Source of the DNA: Nocardioides lianchengensis | GTDB taxonomy: Bacteria > Actinomycetota > Actinomycetes > Propionibacteriales > Nocardioidaceae | Assembly (NCBI RefSeq): GCF_900101465.1 | Contig: NZ_FMZM01000013.1 | Coordinates: 97,209 to 161,208, forward strand | Direction: 5' to 3' | DNA length: 64,000 bases | The notes under the pieces: model-generated | Told to the model about the DNA's origin: nothing | What the model saw: only the letters and a program-made list of their open reading frames with translations | The model's database searches: none | In this document: piece by piece, positions 34,770 through 43,251 of the stretch | How positions within the stretch are numbered: the first letter of the stretch is position 1 | Layout: each line of letters opens with the position of its first letter | Program-made: the position numbers and the translations under genes

Positions 34770-35192
34770 ATGTCCGATCCCCAGTACGCCGCCCCGCCGC
34801 CCCCGCCGTACGGCGGTGTCCCGACGGCCGGTCCCGTCGGCAAGATCCGCAGCACCGGCGTCTGCATCCTGCTCTTCATCGTCACCTTCGGCATCTACGG
34901 CTGGTTCTACTACTTCAAGACCCACGACGAGATGAAGCAGCACAGCGGCCAGGGCATCGGCGGCGCGATCGCGCTGATCCTCGCGATCTTCGTCGGCATC
35001 GTGAACCCCTACCTGCTGTCGTCCGAGGTCGGCAACCTGCGCAAGCTGCGCGGCCAGGACCCGAAGGTCAGCGGCATCACCGGCCTCTGGTACTTCCCCG
35101 GCATGTTCATCATCGTCGGCCCGATCATCTGGTTCGTGAAGACCAACGGCGCGCTGAACGAGTACTGGGAGTCGCAGGGCGCCACCGCCTGA
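34770..35192 (+). CDS. DUF4234-type membrane protein
   Basis: 140-residue membrane protein of the DUF4234 pattern. A Pro/Tyr-rich cytoplasmic head (PPPPPYGG) precedes RSTGVCILLFIVTFGIYGWFYYFKTHDEM, then AIALILAIFVGIVNPYLLSSEVGNL and WYFPGMFIIVGPIIWFVKTN. Three or four helices. ATG after AGGAGCGACC. Function unknown for the family. Confidence 0.85.
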   Translation: MSDPQYAAPPPPPYGGVPTAGPVGKIRSTGVCILLFIVTFGIYGWFYYFKTHDEMKQHSGQGIGGAIALILAIFVGIVNPYLLSSEVGNLRKLRGQDPKVSGITGLWYFPGMFIIVGPIIWFVKTNGALNEYWESQGATA

Positions 35193-35235
35193 CGTCCCAC
35201 CCGCATCACCCCGGATCACCCCGGCACCGGTCGTC

Positions 35236-35250
35236 TACGGTGTCGGGGTG
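35236..35250 (+). promoter_or_regulatory. leaderless -10 element TACGGT
   Basis: TACGGT at 35236-35241, six bases before GTG 35248, for the gluconate operon. No ribosome site. Confidence 0.55.
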
Positions 35251-35730
35251 ACCCATCCCATCGTCGTCATGGGCGTCTCGGGCTCCGGCAAGTCCACCGT
35301 GGGGGCCGCCATCGCGCAGCGCCTCCGGGTGCCCTTCGCCGACGCGGACGACCTCCACCCCGAGGCCAACATCGCCAAGATGAGCCGCGGCGAGCCGCTC
35401 GACGACCACGACCGCTACCCGTGGCTGGAGACCGTCGGCGGCTGGCTGGCCGAGCACGCCGAGGGTGGCGTGATGAGCTGCTCCGCGCTGAAGCGGAAGT
35501 ACCGCGACCAGCTCCGCCACCATGCCCCGGGCGTCGAGTTCGTGCTCCTCACCGGCAGCCGCGAGGTGATCGAGCGCCGCCAGGCCGCCCGGCCCGGGCA
35601 CTTCATGCCCGCCTCGCTGCTGACCTCCCAGCTGGCCACCCTGGAGCCGCTCGAGCCCGACGAGGGCGGCGTCGTCCTCGACGTCGCGCAGGGTGTCGAC
35701 GAGATCGTGGAGGGGTACGTCCGGGCATGA
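35248..35730 (+). CDS. gntK: gluconokinase
   Basis: 160-residue gluconokinase, making 6-phosphogluconate for the pentose phosphate pathway. Walker A GVSGSGKST at 9-17, then DADDLHPEANIAKMSRGEPLDDHDRYPWL, the family signature, and the lid HFMPASLLTSQLATLEPL. Length is normal. GTG start decided by the -10 element; the stop overlaps the gntP ATG (ATGA), so uptake and phosphorylation are coupled. Confidence 0.95.
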   Translation: MTHPIVVMGVSGSGKSTVGAAIAQRLRVPFADADDLHPEANIAKMSRGEPLDDHDRYPWLETVGGWLAEHAEGGVMSCSALKRKYRDQLRHHAPGVEFVLLTGSREVIERRQAARPGHFMPASLLTSQLATLEPLEPDEGGVVLDVAQGVDEIVEGYVRA

Positions 35731-37115
35731 CCACAGCCGTGCTCCCGTTGGCCACCGGTGACATCTACGACCCGGTGGCGCCGGGCTGGCAGCTCGTCGT
35801 GGCCGCCCTCGGGGCGATCACCCTGCTGATCCTGCTGATCTCGGTCGTCAAGCTGCACCCGTTCCTGGCGCTGATCATCGGCGGCCTGACCGTCGGCATC
35901 GTCGCCGGCCAGAACGTCGGCGACGTGCTGACGACCTTCACCGAGGGCTTCGGCAGTACGACGGCCGGCGTCGGCATCCTGATCGCCCTGGGCGCGATGT
36001 TCGCCAAGCTGCTCGCCGACTCCGGCGGCGCCGACCAGATCGTCGACACCATCGTCGGTCGGTCGAGCACGCGGATGCTGCCCTGGTCGATGGCGGCCGT
36101 GGGCGCGATCATCGGCCTGCCGATGTTCTTCGAGATCGGCCTGGTGCTGCTGATGCCGGTCATCTACCTGGTCGCCCGCCGGGCGCAGGTCTCGCTGATC
36201 ACCGTCGGCATCCCGGCGCTCGCCGGCCTCTCGGCGATGCACGGGTTCGTGCCGCCGCACCCCGGGCCGGTGGCGGCCGTCGACACCCTCGGCGCCGACC
36301 TCGGCGTCACCCTGGGGCTGGGCCTGCTGGTCGCCGTCCCGACCGTCATCGTGGCCGGCCCGCTCTTCGGCGCGGTCGCCGGGCGCTGGGTCGACGTTCC
36401 CGCCCCCGACACGTTCGAGGGGCGCGAGCAGGACGAGTCCGGGCCGCGGCCGTCGTTCGTCGTCACGATGGCGACGGTGATGCTGCCCGTCGTCCTCATG
36501 CTCGGCCGGGCGGTGACCGAGATCGTCGTCAACGACGAGGAGAACTCGTTCCAGCAGGTCATGGACGTGATCGGCGAGCCGGTCGTCGCCCTGCTCATCG
36601 CCGTCCTGGTCGCGATGTTCACCTTCGGCGTCGGCTCCGGCATGGACCTGAAGAAGGTCAGCGGCACCGTCGAGTCGGCCCTGCCGGGCATCGCCGGGAT
36701 CCTGCTCATCGTCGCCGCCGGCGGCGGGTTCAAGGAGGTGCTGGTCCGCACCGGCGTCGGCACCCTGCTCGCCGACTGGGCCAAGGACGCCAACATCTCG
36801 GTCTACCTCCTGGCCTGGGTGGTGGCCGTGCTGATCCGGCTCGCGACCGGCTCGGCGACCGTCGCGACGATCACCGCGGCGTCGCTGATGCTGGGTCTGG
36901 TCGAGGGCATGTCCACCGCGGAGACCTCGCTGGTCGTGCTCGCGGTCGGCGCCGGCTCGGTGTTCTTCTCCCACGTCAACGACGCCGGGTTCTGGCTCGT
37001 CAAGGAGTACTTCAAGCTCTCCGTCGGCCAGACCATCAAGACCTGGTCGCTGATGGAGACGGTGCTCTCGGTCAGCGGCCTCGGGTTCGTGATGGTGCTG
37101 TCCCTGTTCGTGTGA
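35727..37115 (+). CDS. gntP: gluconate:H+ symporter (GntP family)
   Basis: 462-residue permease with about twelve hydrophobic segments. Family signatures are HPFLALIIGGLTVGI near 45-60, GEGFGSTTAGVGILIALG-like (EGFGSTTAGVG) near 73, and HGFVPPHPGPVAA near 178. The C-terminal LIRLATGSATVATITAASL and SHVNDAGFWLVKEYF are also typical. Imports gluconate with protons. Translationally coupled to gntK. No GntR regulator lies beside it. Confidence 0.93.
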   Translation: MTTAVLPLATGDIYDPVAPGWQLVVAALGAITLLILLISVVKLHPFLALIIGGLTVGIVAGQNVGDVLTTFTEGFGSTTAGVGILIALGAMFAKLLADSGGADQIVDTIVGRSSTRMLPWSMAAVGAIIGLPMFFEIGLVLLMPVIYLVARRAQVSLITVGIPALAGLSAMHGFVPPHPGPVAAVDTLGADLGVTLGLGLLVAVPTVIVAGPLFGAVAGRWVDVPAPDTFEGREQDESGPRPSFVVTMATVMLPVVLMLGRAVTEIVVNDEENSFQQVMDVIGEPVVALLIAVLVAMFTFGVGSGMDLKKVSGTVESALPGIAGILLIVAAGGGFKEVLVRTGVGTLLADWAKDANISVYLLAWVVAVLIRLATGSATVATITAASLMLGLVEGMSTAETSLVVLAVGAGSVFFSHVNDAGFWLVKEYFKLSVGQTIKTWSLMETVLSVSGLGFVMVLSLFV

Positions 37116-37140
37116 CGTCCGCGCGGGGTAGGGACGTCAC

Positions 37141-37704
37141 GTGAGTGAACCCGTGCGCCGGCCTCTCGTCCCGCTGCTCGCCGCGCTCGCGGTGCTCCTC
37201 GTGGTCGCCGCCGTCGTGGTGGGCGTCGTCCTCGGGCGTGGGGACGACGAGCCGGCCGTGGCCTCGGGGACGTCGGCGAGCGCCCCCGCCGACGTCCTCA
37301 CCCCGACGGGGTACGACGCCCTCCTCGACGCCGTCCGCGGCGAGCAGGACGGCACCGAGGCCTTCGCCCTCCTGGTCCGGGCGGACGAGGCCTTCGTCGA
37401 CCTGCCGCGCGACGCGACCTCGCAGCGCAGCGCGACCTGGCGGTGGGACGGCGAGCTGACGCCCGACTCCGAGGGCAGCACGGGCGCGGCCCGGTTCGAC
37501 CTCGCCGACCTCGACGTCGCCGTGCTCCGCTCGCTCGTCGACCGGGCGGAGGCAGAGGTCGAGGAGCCCACCGGCTGGACCGTCGACGTGTCCGGTCCCC
37601 GCGACCCCGGCGGCGATGCGATCCGGGTCTCGGTGCTGAACGCGCAGGGCGACTCCGCGGTGGTGGTCGCCGCCCTCGACGGGACGGTCCGCGCGGGCGG
37701 CTAG
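37141..37704 (+). CDS. membrane-anchored protein of unknown function
   Basis: Predicted 187-residue protein with one N-terminal helix (about 10-32) and an outer domain of about 150 residues. Acidic patches and a DLPRDATSQRSATWRWDGEL segment are visible. TAGGGA lies six bases before GTG 37141, suggesting a leaderless start. Four-base overlap with the convergent EthD-like gene. No family recognised. Confidence 0.68.
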   Translation: MSEPVRRPLVPLLAALAVLLVVAAVVVGVVLGRGDDEPAVASGTSASAPADVLTPTGYDALLDAVRGEQDGTEAFALLVRADEAFVDLPRDATSQRSATWRWDGELTPDSEGSTGAARFDLADLDVAVLRSLVDRAEAEVEEPTGWTVDVSGPRDPGGDAIRVSVLNAQGDSAVVVAALDGTVRAGG

Positions 37705-38366
37705 CCCAGCGCGTAGGTGTAGCGGCTGGTCGGCACCAGGTCGAGGTCGCGGTCGGCCCCGATCCGGGCCACGCTGCCCATCAGCAGCTCCAACCGGCGG
37801 CCGAGCTCGGCGTCGTCGCCCCCGCTGCCGTAGAACGCGTGCATGTCGGTCATCCCCGCGCTGGGGAACAGCTCCTCCACGAAGGCGCTGACGTACGGCG
37901 CGTCGGGGGTGACCGGCTCGACGACCACGTTCTGCAGGTAGCCGAAGGTCGCCTGGGTGCGGATCGCGATCGGGGTGTGATCGACCATCCAGCGCCGCAT
38001 CCACTCGGCCGTCTCCAGCTCGGCGGGCTTGCGGAGCACCGCCACGTTGGCCAGCGTGTCCGCGCGCTCGCCGTCGGCGACCTCGGGCGGGTCCAGGCGG
38101 CGCCGCTCGTCCACCGACCAGCCCGCGACCCGGTCGGCCGCGCCGGCCAGCAGCGCGGTGACCGCCGCGGGGTCGCCCTCGGTCCAGGTGCTCACCACCG
38201 CGCTGATCGGCTCGTCGGTGGGGATCCGCATCGCCGGCGCCACGTCGGCGTCGTCGAGGTTCAGCTGCAGCCGTCGTACGCCGGCCGCGGCCAGGTCGGT
38301 CCGCAGCGCGGCCTCGCGCAGCGCGGCGTGGTCGGCTCCCCACAGGGCGAGCATCAGCTTGGTCAC
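37701..38366 (-). CDS. EthD-domain-like protein
   Basis: 221-residue protein with a ferredoxin-like dimeric alpha-beta pattern. The second half has VLRKPAELETAEWMRRWMVDHTPIAIRTQATFGYLQN, matching the EthD motif (x-KP-x5-F/W-x2-W-x2-H), and a related first half suggests an internal duplication. Such proteins accompany oxidoreductases in some clusters, but no such partner sits here. GTG 38366 has TAGTTT six bases upstream, a leaderless start. Confidence 0.78.
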   Translation of the reverse strand: MTKLMLALWGADHAALREAALRTDLAAAGVRRLQLNLDDADVAPAMRIPTDEPISAVVSTWTEGDPAAVTALLAGAADRVAGWSVDERRRLDPPEVADGERADTLANVAVLRKPAELETAEWMRRWMVDHTPIAIRTQATFGYLQNVVVEPVTPDAPYVSAFVEELFPSAGMTDMHAFYGSGGDDAELGRRLELLMGSVARIGADRDLDLVPTSRYTYALG

Positions 38367-38428
38367 CGGGCGAAACTAGAACGGATCCCCGGCCGCGGGG
38401 GAGCGCGTCCCGCTGACAGGACGACCGC

Positions 38429-38833
38429 TCAGGCCGCGTCGGCCGGCAGCGGCCACACGTCGCGGTCGGTCGCGAGGTGCACGACCTCGAGGGCGACGCC
38501 GGTCGCGCGGGCGGCGCCGTACAGGGCGCGCGCCCAGGCGCGGTCCTCCGCGTCGACCCCGCCGCGCCCGGGGCGGGTCCGGAGGAAGGCGATCCGGGCC
38601 CCGGGCGCCACGTCGTCGAGGATCGCGCCGACGCCGGCGACCAGCGAGAGCACCTCCTCGGGCGCCGGCACCCGGTGGCAGTCCTCGATCTGGGTGAGGT
38701 GCGGGAAGGCCCGGTCGTCGGGGGTGACGGCCATGAACCACAGGCTCGGTCCGGAGAAGCCGAGCGGTTGCATCAGGTGGCGCCAGGCCTCTTCGAGGTC
38801 GGCCTGGCAGCTGATCGTGGGGGTGTAGGTCAT
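38429..38833 (-). CDS. protein of unknown function
   Basis: Predicted 134-residue soluble protein. ATG 38833 was chosen to begin MTYTPTISCQADLEEAWRHL, the part with gene-like codons; the frame continues upstream but with poorer bias. It contains SGPSLWFMAVTPDDRAFPHLTQIEDC and a GARIAFLRTRPGRGG segment. No signal or membrane segment. I do not recognise the family; the fold could be a small alpha-beta repair or stress protein, which is only a guess. Confidence 0.6.
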   Translation of the reverse strand: MTYTPTISCQADLEEAWRHLMQPLGFSGPSLWFMAVTPDDRAFPHLTQIEDCHRVPAPEEVLSLVAGVGAILDDVAPGARIAFLRTRPGRGGVDAEDRAWARALYGAARATGVALEVVHLATDRDVWPLPADAA

Positions 38834-38982
38834 GGCGGCCACGCTGCCGTCGTACGGCGGCTCGCGCGACCGCTCCTCCACAGGTACGGCGGACCCGGCG
38901 TGCGGGCACCCGACCGCGTCGGGGAGGGTGGGGGCATCTCGGAGCATGCTCGGATGCAGGCTTGGATGCAGGAGGTGTCCTC

Positions 38983-39438
38983 GTGCCGGACCCGTTCGCG
39001 TTGCCGCAACGGCTCGTGGTGAGCCCGCCGCTCGACGGTGCCGAGCGCGCCCTGCTCGCCGGGCTCGACCTGTGGCCCGGCCGGCCGCGTGGCCGGTCGC
39101 CGTGGACGCTCTGCGACGACGGGTGCTGCCTCGACCTCGCGGCCGACGCCGGCCTGGTCGCCGCGGCCGGCTGGCTGCGGTTCTGGCTGCGCGAGCTGCT
39201 CAGCCCGCGCTCCGCGGCCGCCCGCGAGCGGGCCGGGTCGGTCGGCCTCGGCGACCACCGGGTCGACGGCCGGGTCCTGGTCGGCTCACCGGCTCCGGTG
39301 CTGCTGGCCGTCGTGGCCAGCCGGGTCCGGGAGGTCCGCCTGGACGACGAGCTGTTCCCAGTCGACGGCGAGCAGCGCCCCGGTCCGGCCACGGTGGTCG
39401 AGCTGTCGCCCGGCCGGGCTCACCGCACGGAGCCGTAG
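38983..39438 (+). CDS. protein of unknown function
   Basis: Predicted 151-residue protein starting at GTG 38983 after GGAGGTGTCCTC; a start at 38962 is also open. It contains GPGRPRGRSPWTLCDDGCCLDLAADAGL-like Cys-containing turns (CDDGCC) and a C-terminal VVELSPGRAH. It ends 19 bases inside the convergent glgM gene. The sequence context is coding-like, but no family is recognised. Confidence 0.55.
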   Translation: MPDPFALPQRLVVSPPLDGAERALLAGLDLWPGRPRGRSPWTLCDDGCCLDLAADAGLVAAAGWLRFWLRELLSPRSAAARERAGSVGLGDHRVDGRVLVGSPAPVLLAVVASRVREVRLDDELFPVDGEQRPGPATVVELSPGRAHRTEP

Positions 39439-40607
39439 ACCTCCACGGTCCGCTCGGCGATCGCGGCCCAGCTGAACGACTCGATCGCGCGCTGCCGCCC
39501 GGCCCGACCCATCGCGGTGGCCCGCTCACGGTCGGTCACCACCTCCACGAGAGCGGCCGCGAAGTCGGCGACGTACCGCTCCGGGTCGAGCGGGGTGCCG
39601 GTGCCGTCGGTGGCCTGCTCGAGGGGGACCAGGCGACCCGTGGTGCCGTCGACGACGACCTCGGGGATGCCGCCGGTGGCGGTCGCCACCACCGCCGTCT
39701 CGCAGGCCATCGCCTCGAGGTTCACGATGCCGAGCGGCTCATAGATCGACGGGCACGCGAACACGGTCGCCGCGGTCAGCAGGGCGACGACGTCGGGCCG
39801 CGGGAGCATCTCGGCGATCCAGACCACGCCGCTGCGGGTGGCGCGCAGCTCGGCGACCAGTCCCTCCACCTCGGCCATGATCTCCGGGGTGTCGGGGGCA
39901 CCGGCGCAGAGCACGACCTGCACGTCCGGCGGCAGCAGCGCGCACGCACGGAGGAAGTGCGGGAGCCCCTTCTGGCGAGTGATCCGCCCGACGAACACGA
40001 CCGACGGGCGGTCCGGGTCGACGCCCAGCTCCCGCACCCGGTCGGGCGCCACGATCGGCTGCCAGTCCTCGGTGTCGATGCCGTTGTGGACCACGTGCAC
40101 CCGCGCCGGGTCGATCGCGGGGTACGACGCCAGCACGTCGCGACCCATCGCCGCCGAGACCGCGATCACCGCGGCGGCGGACTCGTAGGCGGTCCGCTCG
40201 ACCCAGGACGACACGGCGTACCCGCCGCCGAGCTGCTCGGCCTTCCACGGCCGCAGCGGCTCCAGCGAGTGGGCGCTCACGACGTGCGGGACGCCGTGCA
40301 GCAGCGCGGCCAGGTGGCCGGCCATGTTGGCGTACCAGGTGTGCGAGTGCACCAGGTCGGTCCCGCTGCACGCGTCGGCGATCGTCAGGTCGACGCCCAG
40401 GGTCCGCAACGCCGCGTTGGCGCCCGCGAGCTCCGCCAGGTCGGGGTACGACGACGTGCCGGCCTCGGTCCGCGGCGCCCCGAAGGCGTGCACGCGGGCG
40501 TCGAGGTCGCCGCGGCCGCGCAGCGCCCGGACCAGCTCGGCGACGTGCACCCCCGCGCCGCCGTACACCTCGGGCGGGTACTCCTTGCTCAGCACGTCGA
40601 TTCGCAC
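39420..40607 (-). CDS. glgM: GT4 glycogen/maltose-1-phosphate synthase
   Basis: 395-residue GT-B fold glycosyltransferase of family GT4. Donor and fold motifs are KEYPPEVYGGAGVH at 8-21, a VVSAHSLEP turn, FVGRITRQKG near 208, and the E-x7-E signature in SIYEPLGIVNLEAMAC near 300. In mycobacteria the orthologous gene next to glgC makes alpha-maltose-1-phosphate from ADP-glucose; older annotations call it glycogen synthase (glgA). GTG start, with TAGGTT six bases upstream. Divergent from glgC, sharing a palindrome-rich control region. Confidence 0.9.
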   Translation of the reverse strand: MRIDVLSKEYPPEVYGGAGVHVAELVRALRGRGDLDARVHAFGAPRTEAGTSSYPDLAELAGANAALRTLGVDLTIADACSGTDLVHSHTWYANMAGHLAALLHGVPHVVSAHSLEPLRPWKAEQLGGGYAVSSWVERTAYESAAAVIAVSAAMGRDVLASYPAIDPARVHVVHNGIDTEDWQPIVAPDRVRELGVDPDRPSVVFVGRITRQKGLPHFLRACALLPPDVQVVLCAGAPDTPEIMAEVEGLVAELRATRSGVVWIAEMLPRPDVVALLTAATVFACPSIYEPLGIVNLEAMACETAVVATATGGIPEVVVDGTTGRLVPLEQATDGTGTPLDPERYVADFAAALVEVVTDRERATAMGRAGRQRAIESFSWAAIAERTVEVYGSVR

Positions 40608-40619
40608 CCGCCGAACCTA
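40605..40619 (-). promoter_or_regulatory. leaderless -10 element TAGGTT of glgM
   Basis: TAGGTT (40619-40614, minus strand), six bases before GTG 40607. Identical to the hexamer on the glgC side. Confidence 0.6.
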
Positions 40620-40656
40620 TCGCTCTCGGGTCGCCGGGCCGGGCGGGGCGCGGCGG

Positions 40657-40746
40657 GAGTTTCATCGGCTGGCCGATGAAGCTCATCCCGGGACGACGAA
40701 GGTTCATCGTCCCGGCGGGAGTTTCATCGGCCAGCCGACAAACCTT
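40657..40746. promoter_or_regulatory. three tandem 28-bp palindromes between glgM and glgC
   Basis: Near-palindromes begin at 40657, 40688 and 40719, an exact 31-bp period. Each has 13-bp arms and a two-base centre. The first (around TTCATCGGC-TG-GCCGATGAA) and the second have one arm mismatch each; the third has a weaker right arm. Half-sites TTCATCG recur with alternating orientation. A 19-bp stretch is repeated exactly at 40651 and 40713. Likely operators for one oligomeric regulator; a palindromic repeat insertion is the alternative. Confidence 0.6.
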
Positions 40747-40773
40747 TGCGGCGGCCTCCGCCGCCCGGCGCGC

Positions 40774-40788
40774 TAGGTTTCCTGCATG
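40774..40788 (+). promoter_or_regulatory. leaderless -10 element TAGGTT of glgC
   Basis: TAGGTT at 40774-40779, six bases before ATG 40786, mirroring the glgM promoter. Confidence 0.6.
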
Positions 40789-42036
40789 AGCGCCGCCCGC
40801 AAGAAGGTCCTGGCCATCGTCCTCGCGGGTGGGGAGGGGAAGCGGCTGATGCCGCTGACCGCCGACCGGGCGAAACCGGCGGTGCCGTTCGCGGGGATCT
40901 ACCGGCTGATCGACTTCGCGCTGTCGAACGTCGTCAACTCGGGCTACCTCCAGGTCGTGGTGCTGACCCAGTACAAGTCGCACAGCCTGGACCGCCACGT
41001 CACCCAGACCTGGCGGATGTCGACGATGCTCGGCAACTACGTCGCGCCGGTGCCCGCGCAGCAGCGGGTCGGCAAGCACTGGTACCTCGGCAGCGCCGAC
41101 GCGATCTATCAGTCGCTCAACCTGATCAAGGACGAGAAGCCCGACATCGTCGTGGTGGTGGGCGCCGACCACGTCTACCGGATGGACTTCTCGCAGATGG
41201 TCGCCCAGCACGTCGAGAGCGGCGCCGCGTGCACGGTCGCGGCGATCCGACAGCCGATCGGGCTGGCTGACCAGTTCGGCGTCATCGACGTACACCCGGA
41301 GGAGCCGCGGCGGATCCGCGAGTTCCTGGAGAAGCCGACCGACCCGGTCGGGCTGCCCGACAGCCCCGGCGAGGTGCTGGCCTCGATGGGCAACTACGTC
41401 TTCGACGCCGACGCGCTCGTCGACGCGGTCACCCGCGACTCGACCACGACCGGCTCCAAGCACGACATGGGCGGCGACATCGTCCCCGCGTTCGTACGCC
41501 GCTCGCAGGCCGGCGTCTACGACTACAAGGACAACGTCGTCCCGGGTGCGACCGACCGCGACCGCGGCTACTGGCGCGACGTCGGGACGCTGGCGTCGTA
41601 CTACGCCGCCCACATGGACGTCGTCTCGCCGCTGCCGGTCTTCAACCTCTACAACTTCGAGTGGCCGATCTACACCTCCTACGGCCCGCAGCCGCCGGCC
41701 AAGGTGGTCCAGGGCGCCGACGGCGTCGACGCCCGCGTCGACGAGGCGGTGCTCTCGCCCGGCGTCGTCGTCAGCGGCGGCATCGTCACCCGCTCGGTCC
41801 TCTCGCCCGCGGTGAGCGTGGCCGCCGGCGCGACCGTCGACGGCTCGGTGCTGATGAACGGCGTCCGGGTCGGCGCCGGCGCGATCGTCCGCAACGCCAT
41901 CCTCGACAAGAACGTCATCGTCCCGCCCGGCGCCCGGATCGGCGTCGACCCCGAGGCCGACCGCGCCAACGGGTTCCTCGTCGAGGACGGCCTCACCGTT
42001 CTCGGGAAGGACCAGGCCTTCCCGACCGCTGGTTGA
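40786..42036 (+). CDS. glgC: ADP-glucose pyrophosphorylase
   Basis: 416-residue glucose-1-phosphate adenylyltransferase, the committed step of glycogen and alpha-glucan synthesis. Nucleotidyl loop LAGGEGKRLMPLT near 13-25, AKPAVPFAG, substrate-site WYLGSADAIYQ near 104, VGADHVYRMDF, EFLEKP near 182, then a left-handed beta-helix C-terminus with SPGVVVSGG and ILDKNVIVPPGARIG. Full length. The last residues and TGA lie in a dispersed repeat that begins at 42030. Partner gene glgM is divergent. Confidence 0.95.
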   Translation: MSAARKKVLAIVLAGGEGKRLMPLTADRAKPAVPFAGIYRLIDFALSNVVNSGYLQVVVLTQYKSHSLDRHVTQTWRMSTMLGNYVAPVPAQQRVGKHWYLGSADAIYQSLNLIKDEKPDIVVVVGADHVYRMDFSQMVAQHVESGAACTVAAIRQPIGLADQFGVIDVHPEEPRRIREFLEKPTDPVGLPDSPGEVLASMGNYVFDADALVDAVTRDSTTTGSKHDMGGDIVPAFVRRSQAGVYDYKDNVVPGATDRDRGYWRDVGTLASYYAAHMDVVSPLPVFNLYNFEWPIYTSYGPQPPAKVVQGADGVDARVDEAVLSPGVVVSGGIVTRSVLSPAVSVAAGATVDGSVLMNGVRVGAGAIVRNAILDKNVIVPPGARIGVDPEADRANGFLVEDGLTVLGKDQAFPTAG

Positions 42037-42077
42037 GGTGCTCCGGAGCGACGAAGGAGCGGAGGAGCCTCGAAACC
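42030..42077. repeat. dispersed TGGTTGAG...CGAAACC repeat, copy A
   Basis: An imperfect hairpin from TGGTTGAGGTGCTCC to GGAGGAGCCTCGAAACC with an internal GCTCCGGAGC. It supplies the glgC stop codon. A related tandem element is at 55853-55932. Confidence 0.65.
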
Positions 42078-42108
42078 CGTCGTGCCGAGCGTCGGCCCGG
42101 ACCCCGCC

Positions 42109-42708
42109 TCAGCCAGCGGGCGGCGGCTGCAGGACACCCGCGGCCCGCGCGGGCGCGGCGTACGCCTCGGCGAGCGAGGCCACGGTCTCGTGCGCGTTCA
42201 GCCCGCTCGGGTTCGGCACGACCCACAGCTCGGCGCCCTCCAGCGGCTCGGGCTGCCGGCCGAGGACGGCCTTGGGCAGCCCGAAGGCCGTGCGGTACGC
42301 CGTGATGCCGGCGATCGCGACCACCGCAGGCCGAGCTCGTGCGATCGTCGCGAGCAGTTCCTCACCGCCCGCCCGCAGCTCGTCGTTCGTCAGCTCGCTG
42401 GCCTTGGCCGTCGCCCGGCGTACGACGTTGGTGATGCCGAGCCCGCGCGCCCGGAGCCGGTCGCGGTCGTCGTCGGTCATCCCGTTCGCGGGGTCGATGG
42501 CCTCGATGATGATCCCGGCCCGCAGCAGCGCCGGGTAGAAGCGGTTGCCGGGGTGCGCGAAGTGGGTCCGGGTGGCGGCCGTCCACAGGCCCGGGTTGAT
42601 GCCGACGAAGAGCAGCCGCAGCGGCGGGTCGTCGGGGCCGGGCAGCAGGTCGGGCACCTCGGCGTCGCGGTAGGACTCCAGCTCGGCCCGGGTGAAGGTA
42701 CGGCGCAC
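42109..42708 (-). CDS. mug: G/U mismatch-specific DNA glycosylase
   Basis: 199-residue Mug-type enzyme that removes uracil (and ethenocytosine) opposite guanine. The catalytic motif is LLFVGINPGLW near 36, with HFAHPGNRFYPALLRAG, GITNVVRR, and the second motif NPSGLNAH. The C-terminal PPPAG tail is short. GTG start; CAGGCT is six bases before it. Unlike the divergent relative at 1444-1953, it keeps the catalytic asparagine, so it is the active one of the two in this window. Confidence 0.93.
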   Translation of the reverse strand: MRRTFTRAELESYRDAEVPDLLPGPDDPPLRLLFVGINPGLWTAATRTHFAHPGNRFYPALLRAGIIIEAIDPANGMTDDDRDRLRARGLGITNVVRRATAKASELTNDELRAGGEELLATIARARPAVVAIAGITAYRTAFGLPKAVLGRQPEPLEGAELWVVPNPSGLNAHETVASLAEAYAAPARAAGVLQPPPAG

Positions 42709-42764
42709 GCGGGCAGCCTGCCACGGGCCTGGAACCCGATCGCCCGGGGTACCGTCCCACGATC

Positions 42765-43250
42765 ATGCGCCGCTCTCTCGGGATCCTCGTGCTCATCGCC
42801 GCCCTGTCCGCCTGCGGGTCCGACGACGGGTCGGGCGGCGAGGCGACCGATCCCGGACCCAGCAGCAGCGCGCCCGGCTCCGATGCCTCCGACGGGTCCG
42901 GCGGCTCGGGGTGGAGCCAGGTCGCGCTCCTGACCGGATCCAACGGCGGGGGCGTGGTCGCCGAGACCGCGACGCCGCTGCCGGACGAGGCCGCGGTGAC
43001 CGCGTTCACCGGCGGGCTCGACGACGGTCTGGCCGCCGAGGTGTCCGAGGCTGCGCAGGCGGTCGACGTACCCGAGGGGCAGGCGCTCTACGGCGCCGTC
43101 GTCTCCCTCGAGTGCACGCCCCCGACCGCGGTGGTCGTGACCCGGGACGGAGACGACGTGCTGGTCCGCCCCCGGGTGGAGAAGGAGAGCCCGTCGGTGC
43201 AGTGCCTCGCCGTCGTGACGACGGTGGCGCTGGTGCTCGTCGAGGAGTAG
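42765..43250 (+). CDS. lipoprotein, unknown function
   Basis: Predicted 161-residue lipoprotein: signal peptide with lipobox LSAC, lipidated Cys near 17, then a Gly/Ser/Asp-rich linker to about 50. The outer domain includes two Cys (SLECTPP and QCLAVVT) that may form a disulfide. ATG 42765; a TACCGT nine bases upstream suggests a very short leader. Convergent with the phosphodiester glycosidase gene, one base apart. No family recognised. Confidence 0.75.
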   Translation: MRRSLGILVLIAALSACGSDDGSGGEATDPGPSSSAPGSDASDGSGGSGWSQVALLTGSNGGGVVAETATPLPDEAAVTAFTGGLDDGLAAEVSEAAQAVDVPEGQALYGAVVSLECTPPTAVVVTRDGDDVLVRPRVEKESPSVQCLAVVTTVALVLVEE

Positions 43251-43251
43251 G

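Noticed and set aside
38429..40607. Long plus-strand frame covering glgM and the upstream gene
   Set aside because: Arg-rich antisense shadow; the GT4 motifs are on the minus strand.
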